This document shows, one piece after another, positions 32,633 to 44,236 of a stretch of 64,000 nt of DNA. The notes under the pieces were generated by a model. It had not been told where the DNA came from. It ran no database searches and was given only the letters and a program-made list of their open reading frames with translations. Within the stretch, counting starts at the first letter, position 1. Every line of letters begins with the position of its first letter. This DNA is from Prorocentrum cordatum (Eukaryota; Sar; Dinophyceae; Prorocentrales; Prorocentraceae), in NCBI GenBank assembly GCA_963575745.1, contig CAUYUJ010008580.1:385039-449038 (forward strand). The letters are read 5' to 3'. The translations under genes were made by a program, and so were the position numbers.

Positions 32633-33423
32633 GCGCCCTGGCCCCGCCGCTGCGCTCCGAAGCCGTGCGGGCTGCGCTTTTGGCCGCTCCCCCGCCCGAC
32701 GAAGAGTCCTCCTCCTCCTCCTCCCCCTCCTCCTCCCCCTCCGCCTCCCCCTCTTCCCCCTCCTCCTCTTCCTCCTCCTCCTCCTCCTCATCATCAGGGG
32801 GGGGGATGCGGGCAGGGGGGACCACGCCCTCCTCCGCATCCTGCCCCTGCTGCTTCTCCTGCTCCTCCTCGTGCCCCTGCAGCGGGCCCTGAGGTTCAAC
32901 GCCTCGGACAAGGTGCAACATGGATTAAAGCCAAAAAAACATCGGCTGGAGCTCCAGGTCCCGCCTTTCTGCGCCATAGTTTGGAGCCGGATCGATATGT
33001 GAGGGCCCCTGGGCCCGAAATTGGGCGAGAACGCTCGGCTCGGAAGGGTTACGACGCCAGAATCTCAAGGGAGGAGGGAGGCGAGGAGGAGGGCGAGCAG
33101 GTGCAGATGGAGCGCTCAGGCCGAGGCCGTCGACCTGAGCGCTGCTGGAGCGCTGACGGTGCAGATGAAGCGGGAGGAGGGCGATGAGGAGGGCGAGGAT
33201 GCAGATGGAGCGTTGAGGGCGGGGAGGCCCCGCCGCCGCTGAGACCGCACAGCGCCGCTCCCCGCGGCGCCCGCCCCCAGCGTGGCCTCGCCCCCCCCCC
33301 CGCGCGGCGGAGGAGTCCCGGTGCCTTGGGGGCAGCGGCGACGAGCGAGGACGACGGCGGTCAGGGCGAGAAGAGAGGCGACGAGGAGCAAGGAGCGAGG
33401 GCCGAAGAGCTCCCGCCAGCCAG
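32633..33423. other. Intron 8
   Basis: 791 nt, GC donor. A TCC microsatellite lies at 32700-32795, and positions 33090-33230 have short GCAGATGGAGCG-like repeats. No gene. Confidence 0.6.
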
Positions 33424-33591
33424 GCGCGCGTTCGGGGCCAGGCTCGTGGAGCACTTCTTCGAGAGCTCGACGACCGACGTGGCGGGCGGGCTGAACGAGG
33501 CCCTGCCAGGCATCCTCAGGTCGGCCCTCGCGGACGAAGACCCCGAGGCGCTGTCTGCCAGCATGAAGGCGTTGGGCACCATCGTGAAGAA
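33424..33591 (+). CDS. GCN1: GCN1-like exon 9
   Basis: RAFGARLVEHFFESS, then LNEALPGILRSALADEDPEA and LSASMKALGTIVK: two HEAT helices with the same spacing as the GCN1 stretch LNDSSPVVLEESWDAL. The acceptor is AGCCAG|G. The donor is a regular GT (AAGAA|GTGCAA). The frame remains open to the GTGGGT at 33611, but only the inner donor gives the right phase for exon 10. Confidence 0.8.
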
Positions 33592-33956
33592 GTGCAAGAA
33601 GGAGGACTGCGTGGGTCACCGGGGGAGCGCCCTAACCTGCCAGCGCGCGCTTCCACTGCCACCTATGAGGCGCCGCAGGGCGTGTGTTGCCGAGGAGGCA
33701 AGGGAGAGGAGAGGAGAAGAGCAGAGAAGAGGATGGGAGGAGAGGGGAGGGTAAGAGATGGGAGGGGAGGGGAGGAGCGGAGGGAGGATGGCTGGGAAGG
33801 AAGTGGAGGGAGGGGCTGAAGGCGGGAGGGCAAAGGGAGGGGCACCGAGGGGGGAGAGGAGAAGGAGAAGGAGAAGTGTTGGGGAGGGGCCATCTTGGGC
33901 GGCTGCATTTGGTGGGGTGGCCCTCTTCCCGCAGGGGAGTGAGCCCCCCCCCCGAG
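33592..33956. other. Intron 9
   Basis: 365 nt, GT-AG, G- and A-rich (GGGAGGGGAGG runs) with no gene. Confidence 0.6.
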
Positions 33957-34008
33957 AAACATTGCGAAGGAGCTCGTCCTCTACCTGGAGCAGGTGCGGG
34001 ACGCAGTC
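33957..34008 (+). CDS. GCN1: GCN1-like exon 10
   Basis: Completes Lys, then NIAKELVLYLEQVRDAV. This is one of the strongest family matches: plant GCN1 has a KEVLPSYIKLVRDAV helix at this point with identical spacing from the previous helix. The acceptor is CCGAG|AAAC. The donor is GC after GTC (34008) or GT after GCC (34011); both keep phase 0. Confidence 0.75.
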
Positions 34009-34559
34009 GCCGTCTTAACCCCGTTGGGATTGCTGTGCGGTCTCGCGGTCTCGCGTGCGGCTCCTAAATATCAAGCAGTGGCGAGGTGTCCTGGTTTGCC
34101 TATAGGCCCACCAAGGAATTCTCAGAGCCTCTTGTGGTTGGCACTGATTCGTCGTAGAACAAGTCTGACTGAGACCGTAGTGTTCTAATACATCGGCGTG
34201 ATACTGTAAGAACATTGTCACTGTTATTGCAACACCCCTTTGCTCTAAGCCCCTGCTCAAACCTCGCCACCCCGTCGGGCCCCCATTCCCTTCTGCGTTC
34301 CACCACTTCCTGAGTACAGCAGGTGTATGAAATATTAAGTCTGCCTGCCAGCAGGTGCCCTGTGGAAATTGCATATCCTCACTGCCACCCCAAAGGCCCA
34401 AGGGATCCGCAGAAGCCCTGGGCCACTTTAGAATTCTCCCAGATTGACAAATAAGTAGCGCCCCAAGAATTAGCATAGCAGGACTTCCTATCGTGTGTGT
34501 GCTGGACAATGTGAACGCCGACTTCGCGTGCAGTTATGTGTGACAATCGCGCCTCTCAT
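34009..34559. other. Intron 10, first part, nothing recognised
   Basis: Lower GC. Short open frames without motifs. Confidence 0.45.
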
Positions 34560-37480
34560 CCGTTAGCTGGAATCACGCACCGAGCCGCATCCACATGGTT
34601 CAGAGTGCACCGCCTCACGATGTGCGCAGGTGCCGACGCTGTCGCTCTCCACCCATTCCTGTCAACCTTCTCTGTCGTCCGGGTCTCGCCATGAAGGTGG
34701 CCCTGGCCCATGGCAGCACAGGCCATTCTAGGATCAACAGTTTCAGACATCTTTGGCAAAATAACGAAACGAACGTGCACACGCGCTCGCTGTCGCGCGC
34801 GCATGCCGAAATCTCTCAACAACTTCAGGTTTCGTAAGGACTTCGAAATCGAGGTTCCCGAAAACATGTAAAACATAATCGTTTCGCAACAGGAATGTTC
34901 AACGAAAACCTGCGCTCGCGCTTCTGCGAATTCTGAAGGAACCCACTGGCGTTTGTCAACAATCTCATCGAAGTCTACCAAGCGGGCCTCTCGCGCGCGC
35001 ATGTCGGCATTATTTGGACGCCCTTGCGCGGTGCTGTCACAAGACCCCGTTGCAAACATTAGACGGAATGCACACGCGCGCTCCGTCGCGCACGCATGCT
35101 GGAATCATTCTACACTGGAGGTACCGTCAGGCCTCAAAAAACAAGTGTTCGGAAAACATATAATTACACGTGTCCAATCCCCAACCAGGGGATTGTTTGA
35201 GCATCAGCGATATGGATATTGAGATCGATTGTGAGATGGATAGTGCGATCGATCGTGGGACCTGTAGTGAGGACGATCGTAAGGTCGGTCGCGAGACCGA
35301 TAGTGATGTCGATTCAGTGAGAGCGATACTGACATCGATCGTGAGAACGCTCGTGCCATCTATATTGAGATCTATTGTGAGATCGATTGTAACATCGATT
35401 GTGAGACCGATCGATGGCGAGAGCGACCGATAAGGAGATCGACCAGGAGCCCAGGAAAATTAGAAACCCGGGAACCCTGCCGCCCACTGAAATCGGCTCG
35501 GAACCAGCAAGCGGGAACCCATGATCCCGTGCCCACCGACATCGGGTAAGAATGTTCGCCATTTCTTTCCACATCCGCTAGAACCCTTTCGGTGCAAGAA
35601 CTGATGGGGGAAAAACAAGTGTTTCGCAACAGGAGCTTTCCATGACAACAGAAAACAGAGAAACCCCAATCAGAGGATGGTTTGAAAATTATTGATCTGG
35701 TTGAGGTCGATTGTGGGATCGATAGTGAGATCGATCTTGAGATCGAGAGTAAGGACGATATTGAGGCCGATCGTGAGACCCACAGTGAAGTCGATTCAGT
35801 GAGATCGGTAGTGAGATTGATCGTGAGATCGCTCGTGCGATCTATTGTGGGATGTATTGCGACATCGATTGTTACATCGATTGAGACCGATAGTGAGGTC
35901 GATTCAGAGGTGGTTAATGAGATCGATGGTAAGACCGATCGATAAGGAGATCGACCAGGAACTTGGGAACCCGGAAGCCCCGCAACCCCACCGCCCACCG
36001 AAATCGGCCCAGAACCAGCAACCGGGAACCCAGGAACCCGGAACCAGGAACCCAGGAACCCGGCCGCCTACCGAAATCGGCTGCCAGTTGTCGCCAAATC
36101 CTTCAAGATCCGCTAGGACCCCTTCAGTGCAAGCACTGGTTGGGGAAAAAAGCAAGCGCTCGCGCCCTTGCGAATTTTCAAGGCAACCGTTTGTTTTTCA
36201 ACGTTTCCATCAAATTCGACCTAGCGGGCCTCTCGCGATCTCATGTCGAAATCATTCGAAAGCCCTTGCGCGCGTGCTTGGTGGGGCACGATCTCTGTCA
36301 AAAAACACCATGTATCACAACCTGCATCACCGACGCGAGGATGCCATCATCGTCATCGGCGTGATCAGCATCGGCGCAGTCATTGCCCTTTGCGTCGCCA
36401 TTGTCATGATCGTCACCAGCACCGCTACTATCATCATCGTGTCTGCCGTCGTCGAAGTCGCCATGATACCGCGCCGCCGGGACGTGCTGGGGAGTCCCCA
36501 GCGGTCAGCGCTACCGCTCTGCGACAGAGCCGCGCGCTAGCGCGGCAGCGGCGATGCGCCAGCCAGCGTCGAGGAGTCATCGCAATCGCCGACGCATGGG
36601 TTTTGCAAACCAAGTCGCATGTCGGTGGGTGGCAGAGTGGGGTGAATGTGCGAGCAGTGGAGTTGACAATGTCAAGTTCGGCAGGGTAACTTGCACCACG
36701 TAGATTCGAGCACATCGATTGCCCCACAAAAAATTGCACCACGCGAGTTGACCACATAGATTGTACAACGTAGACTGCACCACATATTTACACGTATATT
36801 CTCCTTTTTAAAAAGAAATATAGACTCTACCCCCCCCCCTCCCGGCGTTATCGGTCCCCCTTTTGGGTATGTAAATCATGTATGATTCTGACCACATGCC
36901 CATCCTGAGTCTAAATTTACACTATCCCCGGGGGGCCGGTATCGACAATTTACACTATCCCCGGGGGGCCGGTATCGACCCCCCTGAGGTTCCCTTGTAA
37001 AAAAAAACGATACGCGGGGACATCTTTTGTTCTAACATAAGACTTTGCCACGTATCCCTGGCAACAAATGGGACGAAGTGCGCACGCGCGCGCCGTCGCG
37101 CGTGCATGCCGAAACCCTCCAAAAACCTTCGGTGTCGGAAAAAAATCGCAATCGAATTTCCCCAAAAACATACAAAAACACAGGGTTTCGCAACAGTGAT
37201 TTGCTAAAAAAGCTTACGCGCGAGCTCTTGCGAAATCGGAAGAAAACCATAGGTTCTTCAATATTTTCACAACATGCTACCAAACGGGCTTCGCGCGCGC
37301 ATGTCGAAATCTGTCGAACGCCATTGCGCGTGTGCGGTCGCGAGAATCCTCTGCAAAAAGATTGGCGAAGTGCAGACGCGCGCGTCGTCGCGCGCGTATG
37401 CCGAAATCCTTCAAAACCCATCGGCTTCGGAAGGATTTCAACATCTTGTGTCCAAAACCTACAAAGCACAAAAACGTGCG
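34560..37480. repeat. Composite repeat region (CACGCGCGC..GTCGCGCGCGCATGCCGAAAT type)
   Basis: Diverged units of about 300 bp share GTCGCGCGCGCATGCCGAAA, then TTTCGCAACA and AGCGGGCCTCTCGCGCGCGC. They are seen near 34780, 35075, 36200, 37085 and 37375. Two larger blocks (35160-35640 and 35640-36150) each hold a GATCGAT array and a GGAACCCAGGAACCCGG-type tail. No gene is supported. Confidence 0.65.
35215..35945. repeat. Two GATCGAT minisatellites
   Basis: Imperfect 12-18-bp units such as GTGAGATCGATTGTGAGATC fill 35215-35430 and again 35690-35945. Frames across them read as DSEIDSEVD-like repeats. Confidence 0.8.
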
Positions 37481-38140
37481 CGCGCGCTCTGGCGTCGTCG
37501 TCGTCGTCGGTGTCCTCCCTCCTCCCACGTCGTCGTCGTCGTCGTCGCCTACGTCGTCCTCTGTCTTTCCTCGTGTTCGTCGTCGTCGTCCTCTTTGGCG
37601 TCGTGGTCGTTTCCGTCGTCGTTGTCGCCGTGGTCGTCCTTCCCCCTCCTCCCTCGTCGTCGTCGTCGTCCGTCGTCGGCGTCTCTTCGTCGTCTTATTT
37701 CGTCGCCGTCGTCGTCGTCGTCGTTGTCGTCGTCGTCGTCTTCCCTCCTCCCTCGTCGTTGTCGTCGTCGGCGTCGCCGTCCTTCCTCCTTCTTCGTCGT
37801 TCGCGCCGTCGCCGTCCTCCCTCCTCCCTCGTCGTTGTCGTCGTTGTCGCCGTCGTCGTCCTCCCTCCTCCCTCGTCGTCGTCGTCGTCTTCGTTGGCGG
37901 CGGCGTTGTCGTCGTCGTCGTCGTTGTCTTCGTCGTCGTCGGCGTCGGCGTCGTCGTCGGCGTCGTCGTCGTCGTCGTCGGCGTTGTCATCGTCGTCGTC
38001 GTCGGCGTCGTCGTCGTCGGTGTCGTCGTCGTCGTTGCCGTCGTCGAAGTCGTTGAAGACGTCGTTGGTGTCGTCGTAGTCGGTGTCGGCGGCGCCGTCG
38101 TCGTCGTTGTCGCAGTCGTCGTCGGCGTCGGTGTCGTGGC
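37481..38140. repeat. GTC/GTCGTC low-complexity tract
   Basis: About 650 bases of (GTC)n with recurring CCTCCCTCCTCCCTCGTCGT blocks every 70-100 bp. Confidence 0.9.
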
Positions 38141-38845
38141 CAAGTGCCATGTGGTACCTAACGTCACGGTCTTGTCTTGAGATGTCTTGCGACCAAGTTG
38201 CGGGTGGGAGGGTGGGATGTTTGCACGAGCAGTGGAGAGGACAGTTTCAAGACGGTCAAAATGAATTGCACCGTTTAGTTTGCACCACATATGTTGCTCA
38301 TCATCGGTTGAACAACATAGTTTGTGCCACAGGTGCTGCACCACATTGTGCAACGTGCAATTTCCTGGATTACATTTTGGAGCCCACGCTGTCTTACACA
38401 CATATGTACGTATATTCAAATACGGGGTGGGTCGCGGCTGGATGGGGTGGGTCGCGGGTGGGCCGCACGTGGGCAGCGGGCGTGTCGCAGGGGGGTCGCG
38501 GGTGGGTCGCGGGTGGGTCGCGCGTGGGTCGCGGGTGGTTCGCGGGTGGGTCGCGGGTGGGTCGCGGGCGGGTCGCGGGTGGTTCGCGGGCCGAGTCGCT
38601 CGTGTGACGACAGCAGCAACAACAAACAACACACAAACGGACAACCAACCAAACAAACAACAGCAGCACCAACAACAACGACGACAACGACAACGACAAC
38701 AACAATAACAACACACTTTTTGATTCGCTGGTCGAGAGCACACCTCTTCCGGTCGAAGCTAAGCGGGCCGCGCAGAGCTTGAACAGCAACAGCACACATA
38801 CCAACAACGACCACAACAGCATCAGTTTTAACATATTGTTCGTTT
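38141..38845. repeat. Minisatellites between the GTC tract and element S
   Basis: Positions 38262-38345 are ACCACATA-type units. Positions 38430-38600 are 10-12-bp GGGTCGCGGGT units. Positions 38608-38715 are CAACAA-rich. The bases 38716-38790 resemble 21391-21465 inverted. Confidence 0.75.
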
Positions 38846-40435
38846 TTCCCAACCCTCCTTGGTTGGGTATTCGTTTTGAATAGAGCAGTGTGGTCGCGTC
38901 CCTTCTCCCGCCCTTCCTCCTTTTCCCCTCCAGCCTCTTCCTGTCTTGCCCGCGGGGGGCTGCGATCTGTGAAACTGTCGCAATTTTCGAGGCCTGCTGG
39001 GGGGCCCAGCACAGTGAGGGCCACGGGCGGATCCAAATTAGACCTCGCCATCCCTGGGGGGCTGCGATCTGTGAAACTGTCGCCATTTTCGAGCCCTGCT
39101 GGGGGGCCAGCACAGTGAGGGCCACTGGCGGATTCAAATTAGACCTCGCCATCCCTGGGGAGCTGCGATCTGCGAAACTGTCGCCACTTTCGAGGCCTGC
39201 TGGGGGGGCCCAGCACAGTGAGGGCCACGCGCGGATTCAAATTAGACCTCGCCATCCCTGGGGGGCTGCGATCTGCGAAACTGTCGCCATTTTCGAGGCC
39301 TGCTGGGGGGCCCAGCACAGTGAGGGCCACGCGCGGATTCAAATTAGACCTCGCCATCCCTGGGGGGCTGCGATCTGCGAAACTGTCGCCATTTTCGAGG
39401 CCTGCTGGGGGGCCCAGCACAGTGAGGGCCACGCGCGGATTCAAATTAGACCTCGCCATCCCTGGGGGGCTGCGATCTGCGAAACTGTCGCCATTTTCGA
39501 GGCCTGCTGGGGGGCCCAGCACAGTGAGGGCCACGCGCGGATTCAAATTAGACCTCGCCATCCCTGGGGGGCTGCGATCTGCGAAACTGTCGCCATTTTC
39601 GAGGCCTGCTGGGGGGCCCAGCACAGTGAGGGCCACGCGCGGATTCAAATTAGACCTCGCCATCCCTGGGGGGCTGCGATCTGCGAAACTGTCGCCATTT
39701 TCGAGGCCCTGCTGGGGGGCCCAGCACAGTGAGGGCCACGCGCGGATTCAAATTAGACCTCGCCATCCCTGGGGGGCTGCGATCTGCGAAACTGTCGCCA
39801 TTTTCGAGGCCTGCTGGGGGGCCCAGCACAGTGAGGGCCACGCGCGGATTCAAATTAGACCTCGCCATCCCTGGGGGGCTGCGATCTGCGAAACTGTCGC
39901 CATTTTCGAGGCCTGCTGGGGGGCCCAGCACAGTGAGGGCCACGCGCAGATTCAAATTAGACCTCGCCATCCCTGGGGGGCTGCGATCTGCGAAACTGTC
40001 GCCATTTTCGAGGCCTGCTGGGGGGCCCAGCACAGTGAGGGCCACGCGCGGATTCAAATTAGACCTCGCCATCCCTGGGGGGCTGCGATCTGCGAAACTG
40101 CCGCCATTTTCGAGGCCTGCTGGGGGGCCCAGCACAGTGAGGGCCACGGGCAGATTCAAATGAGACCTCGCCATCCCTGCGGGGCTGCGATCTGTGAACC
40201 TGTCGCCACTTTCGAGGCCTGCTGTGATCCCCGTTTTCGAAGTGGCTAGGAGTGCTCAGGAATTGTAAATCATCAGCTTTATCAAGCCCTTTTCCTGTAG
40301 CCAGTGTCCTGCGAGTCTCCCGAATTCCGTCTGCAGACATATGTAACCCTCGCTCCGTCATCGCCCCTTTATAAAGTATCCTAAACTATTTGCGCCCCGC
40401 TTTTGCGCAGGGGTTGGGTACGTCGCCAGGGTAAT
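38846..40435 (-). mobile_element. Element S, right copy, inverted
   Basis: Same three-part structure as 30334-32245 but in reverse orientation: TTCCCAACCCTCCTTGGTTG at the left, about 12.4 units of 102 bp (38960-40222), then the 210-bp unique end finishing ACGTCGCCAGGGTAAT. Its units carry their own shared variants, so each array has been homogenised separately. Confidence 0.85.
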
Positions 40436-41743
40436 GTATCTGCTCGCGTGCCAGTCAACACGTGTTTCCCAAACCCTCGGTCGCCGCCTTCTTCGTCTGC
40501 GATCGTGCCCCTTTGGCGGTACATTTTTTTCTTGCCTTCCACGTGTATGTCGTGCAGCCCGTAGGGCAGGGGAAGACAGGACGGATGGAAGGAAGGGACA
40601 AGGGGCAGGCGGGTTAATGAAGCGTGCGTCCTGCATGGATCGCGAGGAATTCTCAAGCGATAGCGCGACTTCCCAATAATCAGCAAGGGGATCCATAGGG
40701 ATAGCGTGATTCTTGAGTGTCGAGGGCACGGCGTTAGAATAGTTATGCGGAAGTCCTAGGTGAGAGCACGATTCTTGTATACATTGTGAGGAAGTCCCGC
40801 GCGAAAGCGCGGTTTGGGAATACATTGTGAGGAAGTATCAGGCGGGAGCGGCTGATGTTGTAAACCGGGGGCCAGGGGCACAGTTTGGTGACCTTTCATT
40901 TCCCCTTGTTTGCAAACAGGGTGCGAGCTCAGGGAGAAGCATGTACCATTGAAAACATACAACGGTCACGGGAGGGGGGGGGGGGGGAATTTGAAGCGAG
41001 AGTTGTTTTTTAGAATACTAACAACAACCACAACAACAGTAACATTCATTTTGATAGTGTTCGCTCTTATTTGCTCGCGTGCCATTCAACACGTATATCC
41101 AGAACCCTCGATACCCGCCCTCTTCGTCCTCGACCGTACCCCCTTGGGCGTAACGTGTATTTCGCGTAGCCCCTGAGGTAGGGGAAGCGAGGACGGATGG
41201 AAGGAAGGACAAAGGGGAGGGAGGAGGAGGGAGCACGGGCTAGGAGCAGAAAACACCTGGCAGAATCAGGGGGGCAGATCGGGCGGGTAGACCCTACCAG
41301 GTGGGTCGGCAAGGAAGGCCTAGGAGGCCAGGTCGAGCAGGCGGGTTGCTCAAGCGTGCGTGTTGCATGAATCGCGAGGAAGTCTCGAGCGACAGCTCGA
41401 TTCCCGAATCAATCGTCAGGAAATCCAAAGCGAGAGCGTGACTCCTGAATGTCGAGGGCGCGGCGTCTGAATAAATTGCAAGGAATTCCCGCGGGAGGGC
41501 GCGACTCCTGAATACATTGCGAGGAAGTCCCGCGCGAGAACGCCATTTGGGAATACATAGTGAGGACGTATCAGGTGGGAGCCGTTGTTGTTGTAGTTCG
41601 GGGGTCAACGAGGCAGTTTGAGCCCAGTAGTCTCCCTGGTTAAAGATAGGGTGCGAGCCCCGGGGGAAGCACTCCAACTGAAAAAACACAATGGTCACCG
41701 GAGAGGAGGACCAACAATAGCTGTTTTTCAGTAGTGAGAGCTC

Positions 41744-41795
<52 letters not shown>

Positions 41796-42560
41796 CACAC
41801 GTTAACATTGTTCGATGTTGTTGCTCGCGTGCAATTCAACACGTACTCTCCAAACCTTCGGTTCCCACCCTTTTCGTCTTCGATCGTACCTCCTTCGGAT
41901 ACAACATCACTACCTGCCACGACGCGTAATTGTCGCAGCCCCCAAAACAGTGAAAGAGAGGGATTAGCAAGGGACACGGATGGAGTACGAGAGAGATTAG
42001 CAAGGGGGGTTAGGAGCAGAAGACACGTGGCAGATTCGGACGGGCTCATCGGGGCTCATCGGGCGGGTCGACCCTAAATGGGGGGTCAGGTAGGCGGGCC
42101 CAGGCGGCCAGGCCGAACAGGCGGGTTGTTGAAATGTGAGCCGTACAGAAATCGCGATGATTTCTCTAGCGACAGCGCGATTCCGAAGTAAATCGCGAGA
42201 GAAGCTAGAACGAGAGCGCAATTCCTGAGCGTCGAGGGCGCGGCGTCTGAATAAATTGCGAGGAGGTCCCACGCGAGAGCTCGATTCTTGCATACATTGT
42301 CAGGAAATCCCGCGCGAGAGCGCGATGCTGAAACAAATTGTGGGGAAATCTACAGCGGGACCCGTTGCTGTTGTAGTTTTGGGGCCAGGGGCCCAACCTG
42401 CGGGAAAGGGTTTTTTCTTGTTAAGAATAGGTGCGTCTTGCAGGCTCGGATCAGCAATAATATGTTCCAGGGGACGTCGACAGCACAACAACAATCCGCA
42501 CCGTGGAACCCCACTTCAGCCGCGCACCCAGGGACAATGAATGACCGTTCGCCCCCTTCA
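40436..42560. repeat. Three tandem copies of a 0.65-0.75 kb repeat
   Basis: Copies start near 40438, 41068 and 41819 with TGCTCGCGTGCCATTCAACA then CGT..CCAAACCCTCG. Each ends with several 37-bp subunits of the type TGAATACATTGCGAGGAAGT, CCCGCGCGAGAGCG. A CAA microsatellite (41745-41795) marks the second boundary. Confidence 0.8.
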
Positions 42561-43593
42561 CTAGATATTTCTACGTGTATACATATATATATATATATAT
42601 AGTATGAGTGTATGTGTATAGATATAGGTGTATGCATCGTCGCCGCCTCCTGAAAAGAACGCCCTGCAACGCGAGCGTGCTGTTTCTGCGCTGCCAGGTC
42701 GGGGTCAGAGCCTGGATCTGTAGAGCCACGCTCGATGTGGAATGCCGCCCGCCTCGCTCTTTGACCCTCCCCTGAGCCGGCACCCAGGGAGGAGGGAGGA
42801 AGGAGGAGGGAGGAGGAGGAGGAGGAGGAGGAGGAGGAGGAGGAGGACCTGTGATCCTCATCGTCCGCTTCACCTTCCTCGCGTCTCACCTCGTTGCCCT
42901 TCCCCTTTCGGAGTGACTGATGTTCATGCGAGACAGAGTGCCGCCCGTTGCGTGCAGCTCGCGCAGGCGCAGCAGAGGGCCTGGCCGTCCTGCCCACAAC
43001 AGCGGCCCGTGCGACGGCGAAACGTAGAGATGCGCAGTCCGTTCCGAGGGCCAGCGCCACCCTTGAGCAAGGGCTCCCTCGAGGGCGCGAAGTTATTCGC
43101 GCTTCGCGCTTCGCGGTCCTCGTTCCTTCTCCCCCTCCTCCTCGTCCTGCTATTCTCCCTCTGGGAGGGCGGCGCGAGAGCGCGAAGTTATTCGCGCTTC
43201 GCGCAGCGCGAAGCGCGAAGTTGGGAGCCCTAGTTGAGGAAGAGCACGGACTGGCCCTATGAGCGAGAAAACCAGACACTGGGACAGTGCCCTGCCCCAT
43301 CGTTGGGATGCAACTACCAGGAGGTTACATTCAGCTCCGGCGCTGGCAAATACGTGGTCGAAAACCGGCGTGAAGCCCAATCTGGCAAAACTGAGCGGGA
43401 TTAATTTTGGGTTTGATCTGGGCTGATCTAGCTTAATGGCGATGTTCACCGGGCTTCGCATGATAGCCCCCATCGTTCTCACGAAGGCTTCTTAGAGGTG
43501 CCTCCTCACCATGAACATGTCTGCCCCCCCTTTCCACCGCAGCCGCCTGCTCGCTCGTACATTCACCCTCTGGGCCGCAGCCGAGCCGCCGAG
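42561..43593. other. End of intron 10
   Basis: (TA)n at 42582-42601 and (GGA)n at 42785-42850. Two copies of a palindromic GCGAAGTTATTCGCGCTTCG motif lie at 43088-43112 and 43180-43217. No gene. Confidence 0.55.
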
Positions 43594-43629
43594 GTCCTCA
43601 GCCTCCTCGTCGACCCGAACACGAACAAG
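43594..43629 (+). CDS. GCN1: GCN1-like exon 11
   Basis: Twelve codons, VLSLLVDPNTNK. The donor is a regular GT (AACAAG|GTTAGG). The acceptor is taken as GCCGAG|GTC, but an earlier AG (43580) cannot be excluded. Weak by itself; it is supported by phase, by position between exons 10 and 12, and by the length this linker has in GCN1. Confidence 0.55.
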
Positions 43630-43830
43630 GTTAGGGGAACGAAGAATGACAGAAACATAAAAACTCGGAGTTCCGCGCGGATTTCTCCGATCTGCGCTGG
43701 ACCCCCTGGCGGCGCCTCCAGCACCGCCCTTGGCACGCTCCGCGCGCCACGAAGGGGGTCCAGCGCCAATCCGGGAGTCCGCGCGGACCTCCGAGTTGTC
43801 ATGTCTACGCCATTCTTCGTTCCCCGGAAG
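43630..43830 (+). repeat. F1 foldback that is exactly intron 11 (introner-like)
   Basis: 201 nt, GTTAGG..GGAAG. The ends are inverted: TTAGGGGAACGAAGAAT on the left and ATTCTTCGTTCCCCGGAAG on the right. Inside, ACTCGGAGTTCCGCGCGGAT is answered by TCCGCGCGGACCTCCGAGT. The inner arms match F1 copies at 1598 and 10909. The hairpin fills the intron from splice site to splice site. Confidence 0.75.
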
Positions 43831-43873
43831 GTCGACCCGAACAAGCTCTTGCCCGGGCTCTGCGAGCACAACG
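43831..43873 (+). CDS. GCN1: GCN1-like exon 12
   Basis: VDPNKLLPGLCEHN plus one base. PGLC followed by three residues and then GLEPL of exon 13 reproduces the PGLCLPKSLQPIL stretch of plant GCN1. The acceptor is GGAAG|GTC. The donor is AACG|GCCTTC (GC), and the same G|GCCT string occurs at the exon 13 acceptor. Confidence 0.8.
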
Positions 43874-44236
43874 GCCTTCGGGAGCCTTGAGACGGGGGTC
43901 CATGCGAACGGGGGTCAGCCAGAGCGCCCGATCCTGCAGGATCCTGCAGGGCCAGGGTCGCACTGACCCGGGCTTGGGCGCCGGATCTCGCAGGATCCTT
44001 CCCAGGATCCTCCGCGTGGACCCGGGCCTGGGTGCAGGATCTTGCAGGGTCTTGCAGGAGCCTGCAGGGCCTGACTGACCCGGGCCTATCCACCTTAAAA
44101 GTTTTATTATTTCATGGTTGGGTCGAATTTTGGACGTGTTCTTCTTCTTCTCCTCCTCCTCCTCCTCCTCCTCCTCCTCCTCCTCCTCTTCCTCCTCCTC
44201 CTCCTCCTCCTCCTCCTCCTCCTCCTCCTCCCCGAG
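43874..44236. other. Intron 12, with GGATCCTGCAGG repeats and TCC tract
   Basis: 363 nt. Positions 43930-44075 hold degenerate AGGATCCTGCAGG units. A (TCC)n tract (44145-44232) runs right up to the CCCGAG acceptor. Confidence 0.7.

Noticed and set aside
33592-33625. Extending exon 9 to the GTGGGT donor at 33611
   Set aside because: It leaves the wrong phase for exon 10; the GT at 33592 gives VKK-NIAKEL with the spacing found in plant GCN1.
35170-35433. Acidic repeat protein (DSAIDRGT-like) and similar frame at 35682-35945
   Set aside because: Translation of GATCGAT minisatellites.
38716-38790. 5S rRNA gene
   Set aside because: Only GAAGCTAAGC agrees; the remaining conserved 5S positions and stems are missing.
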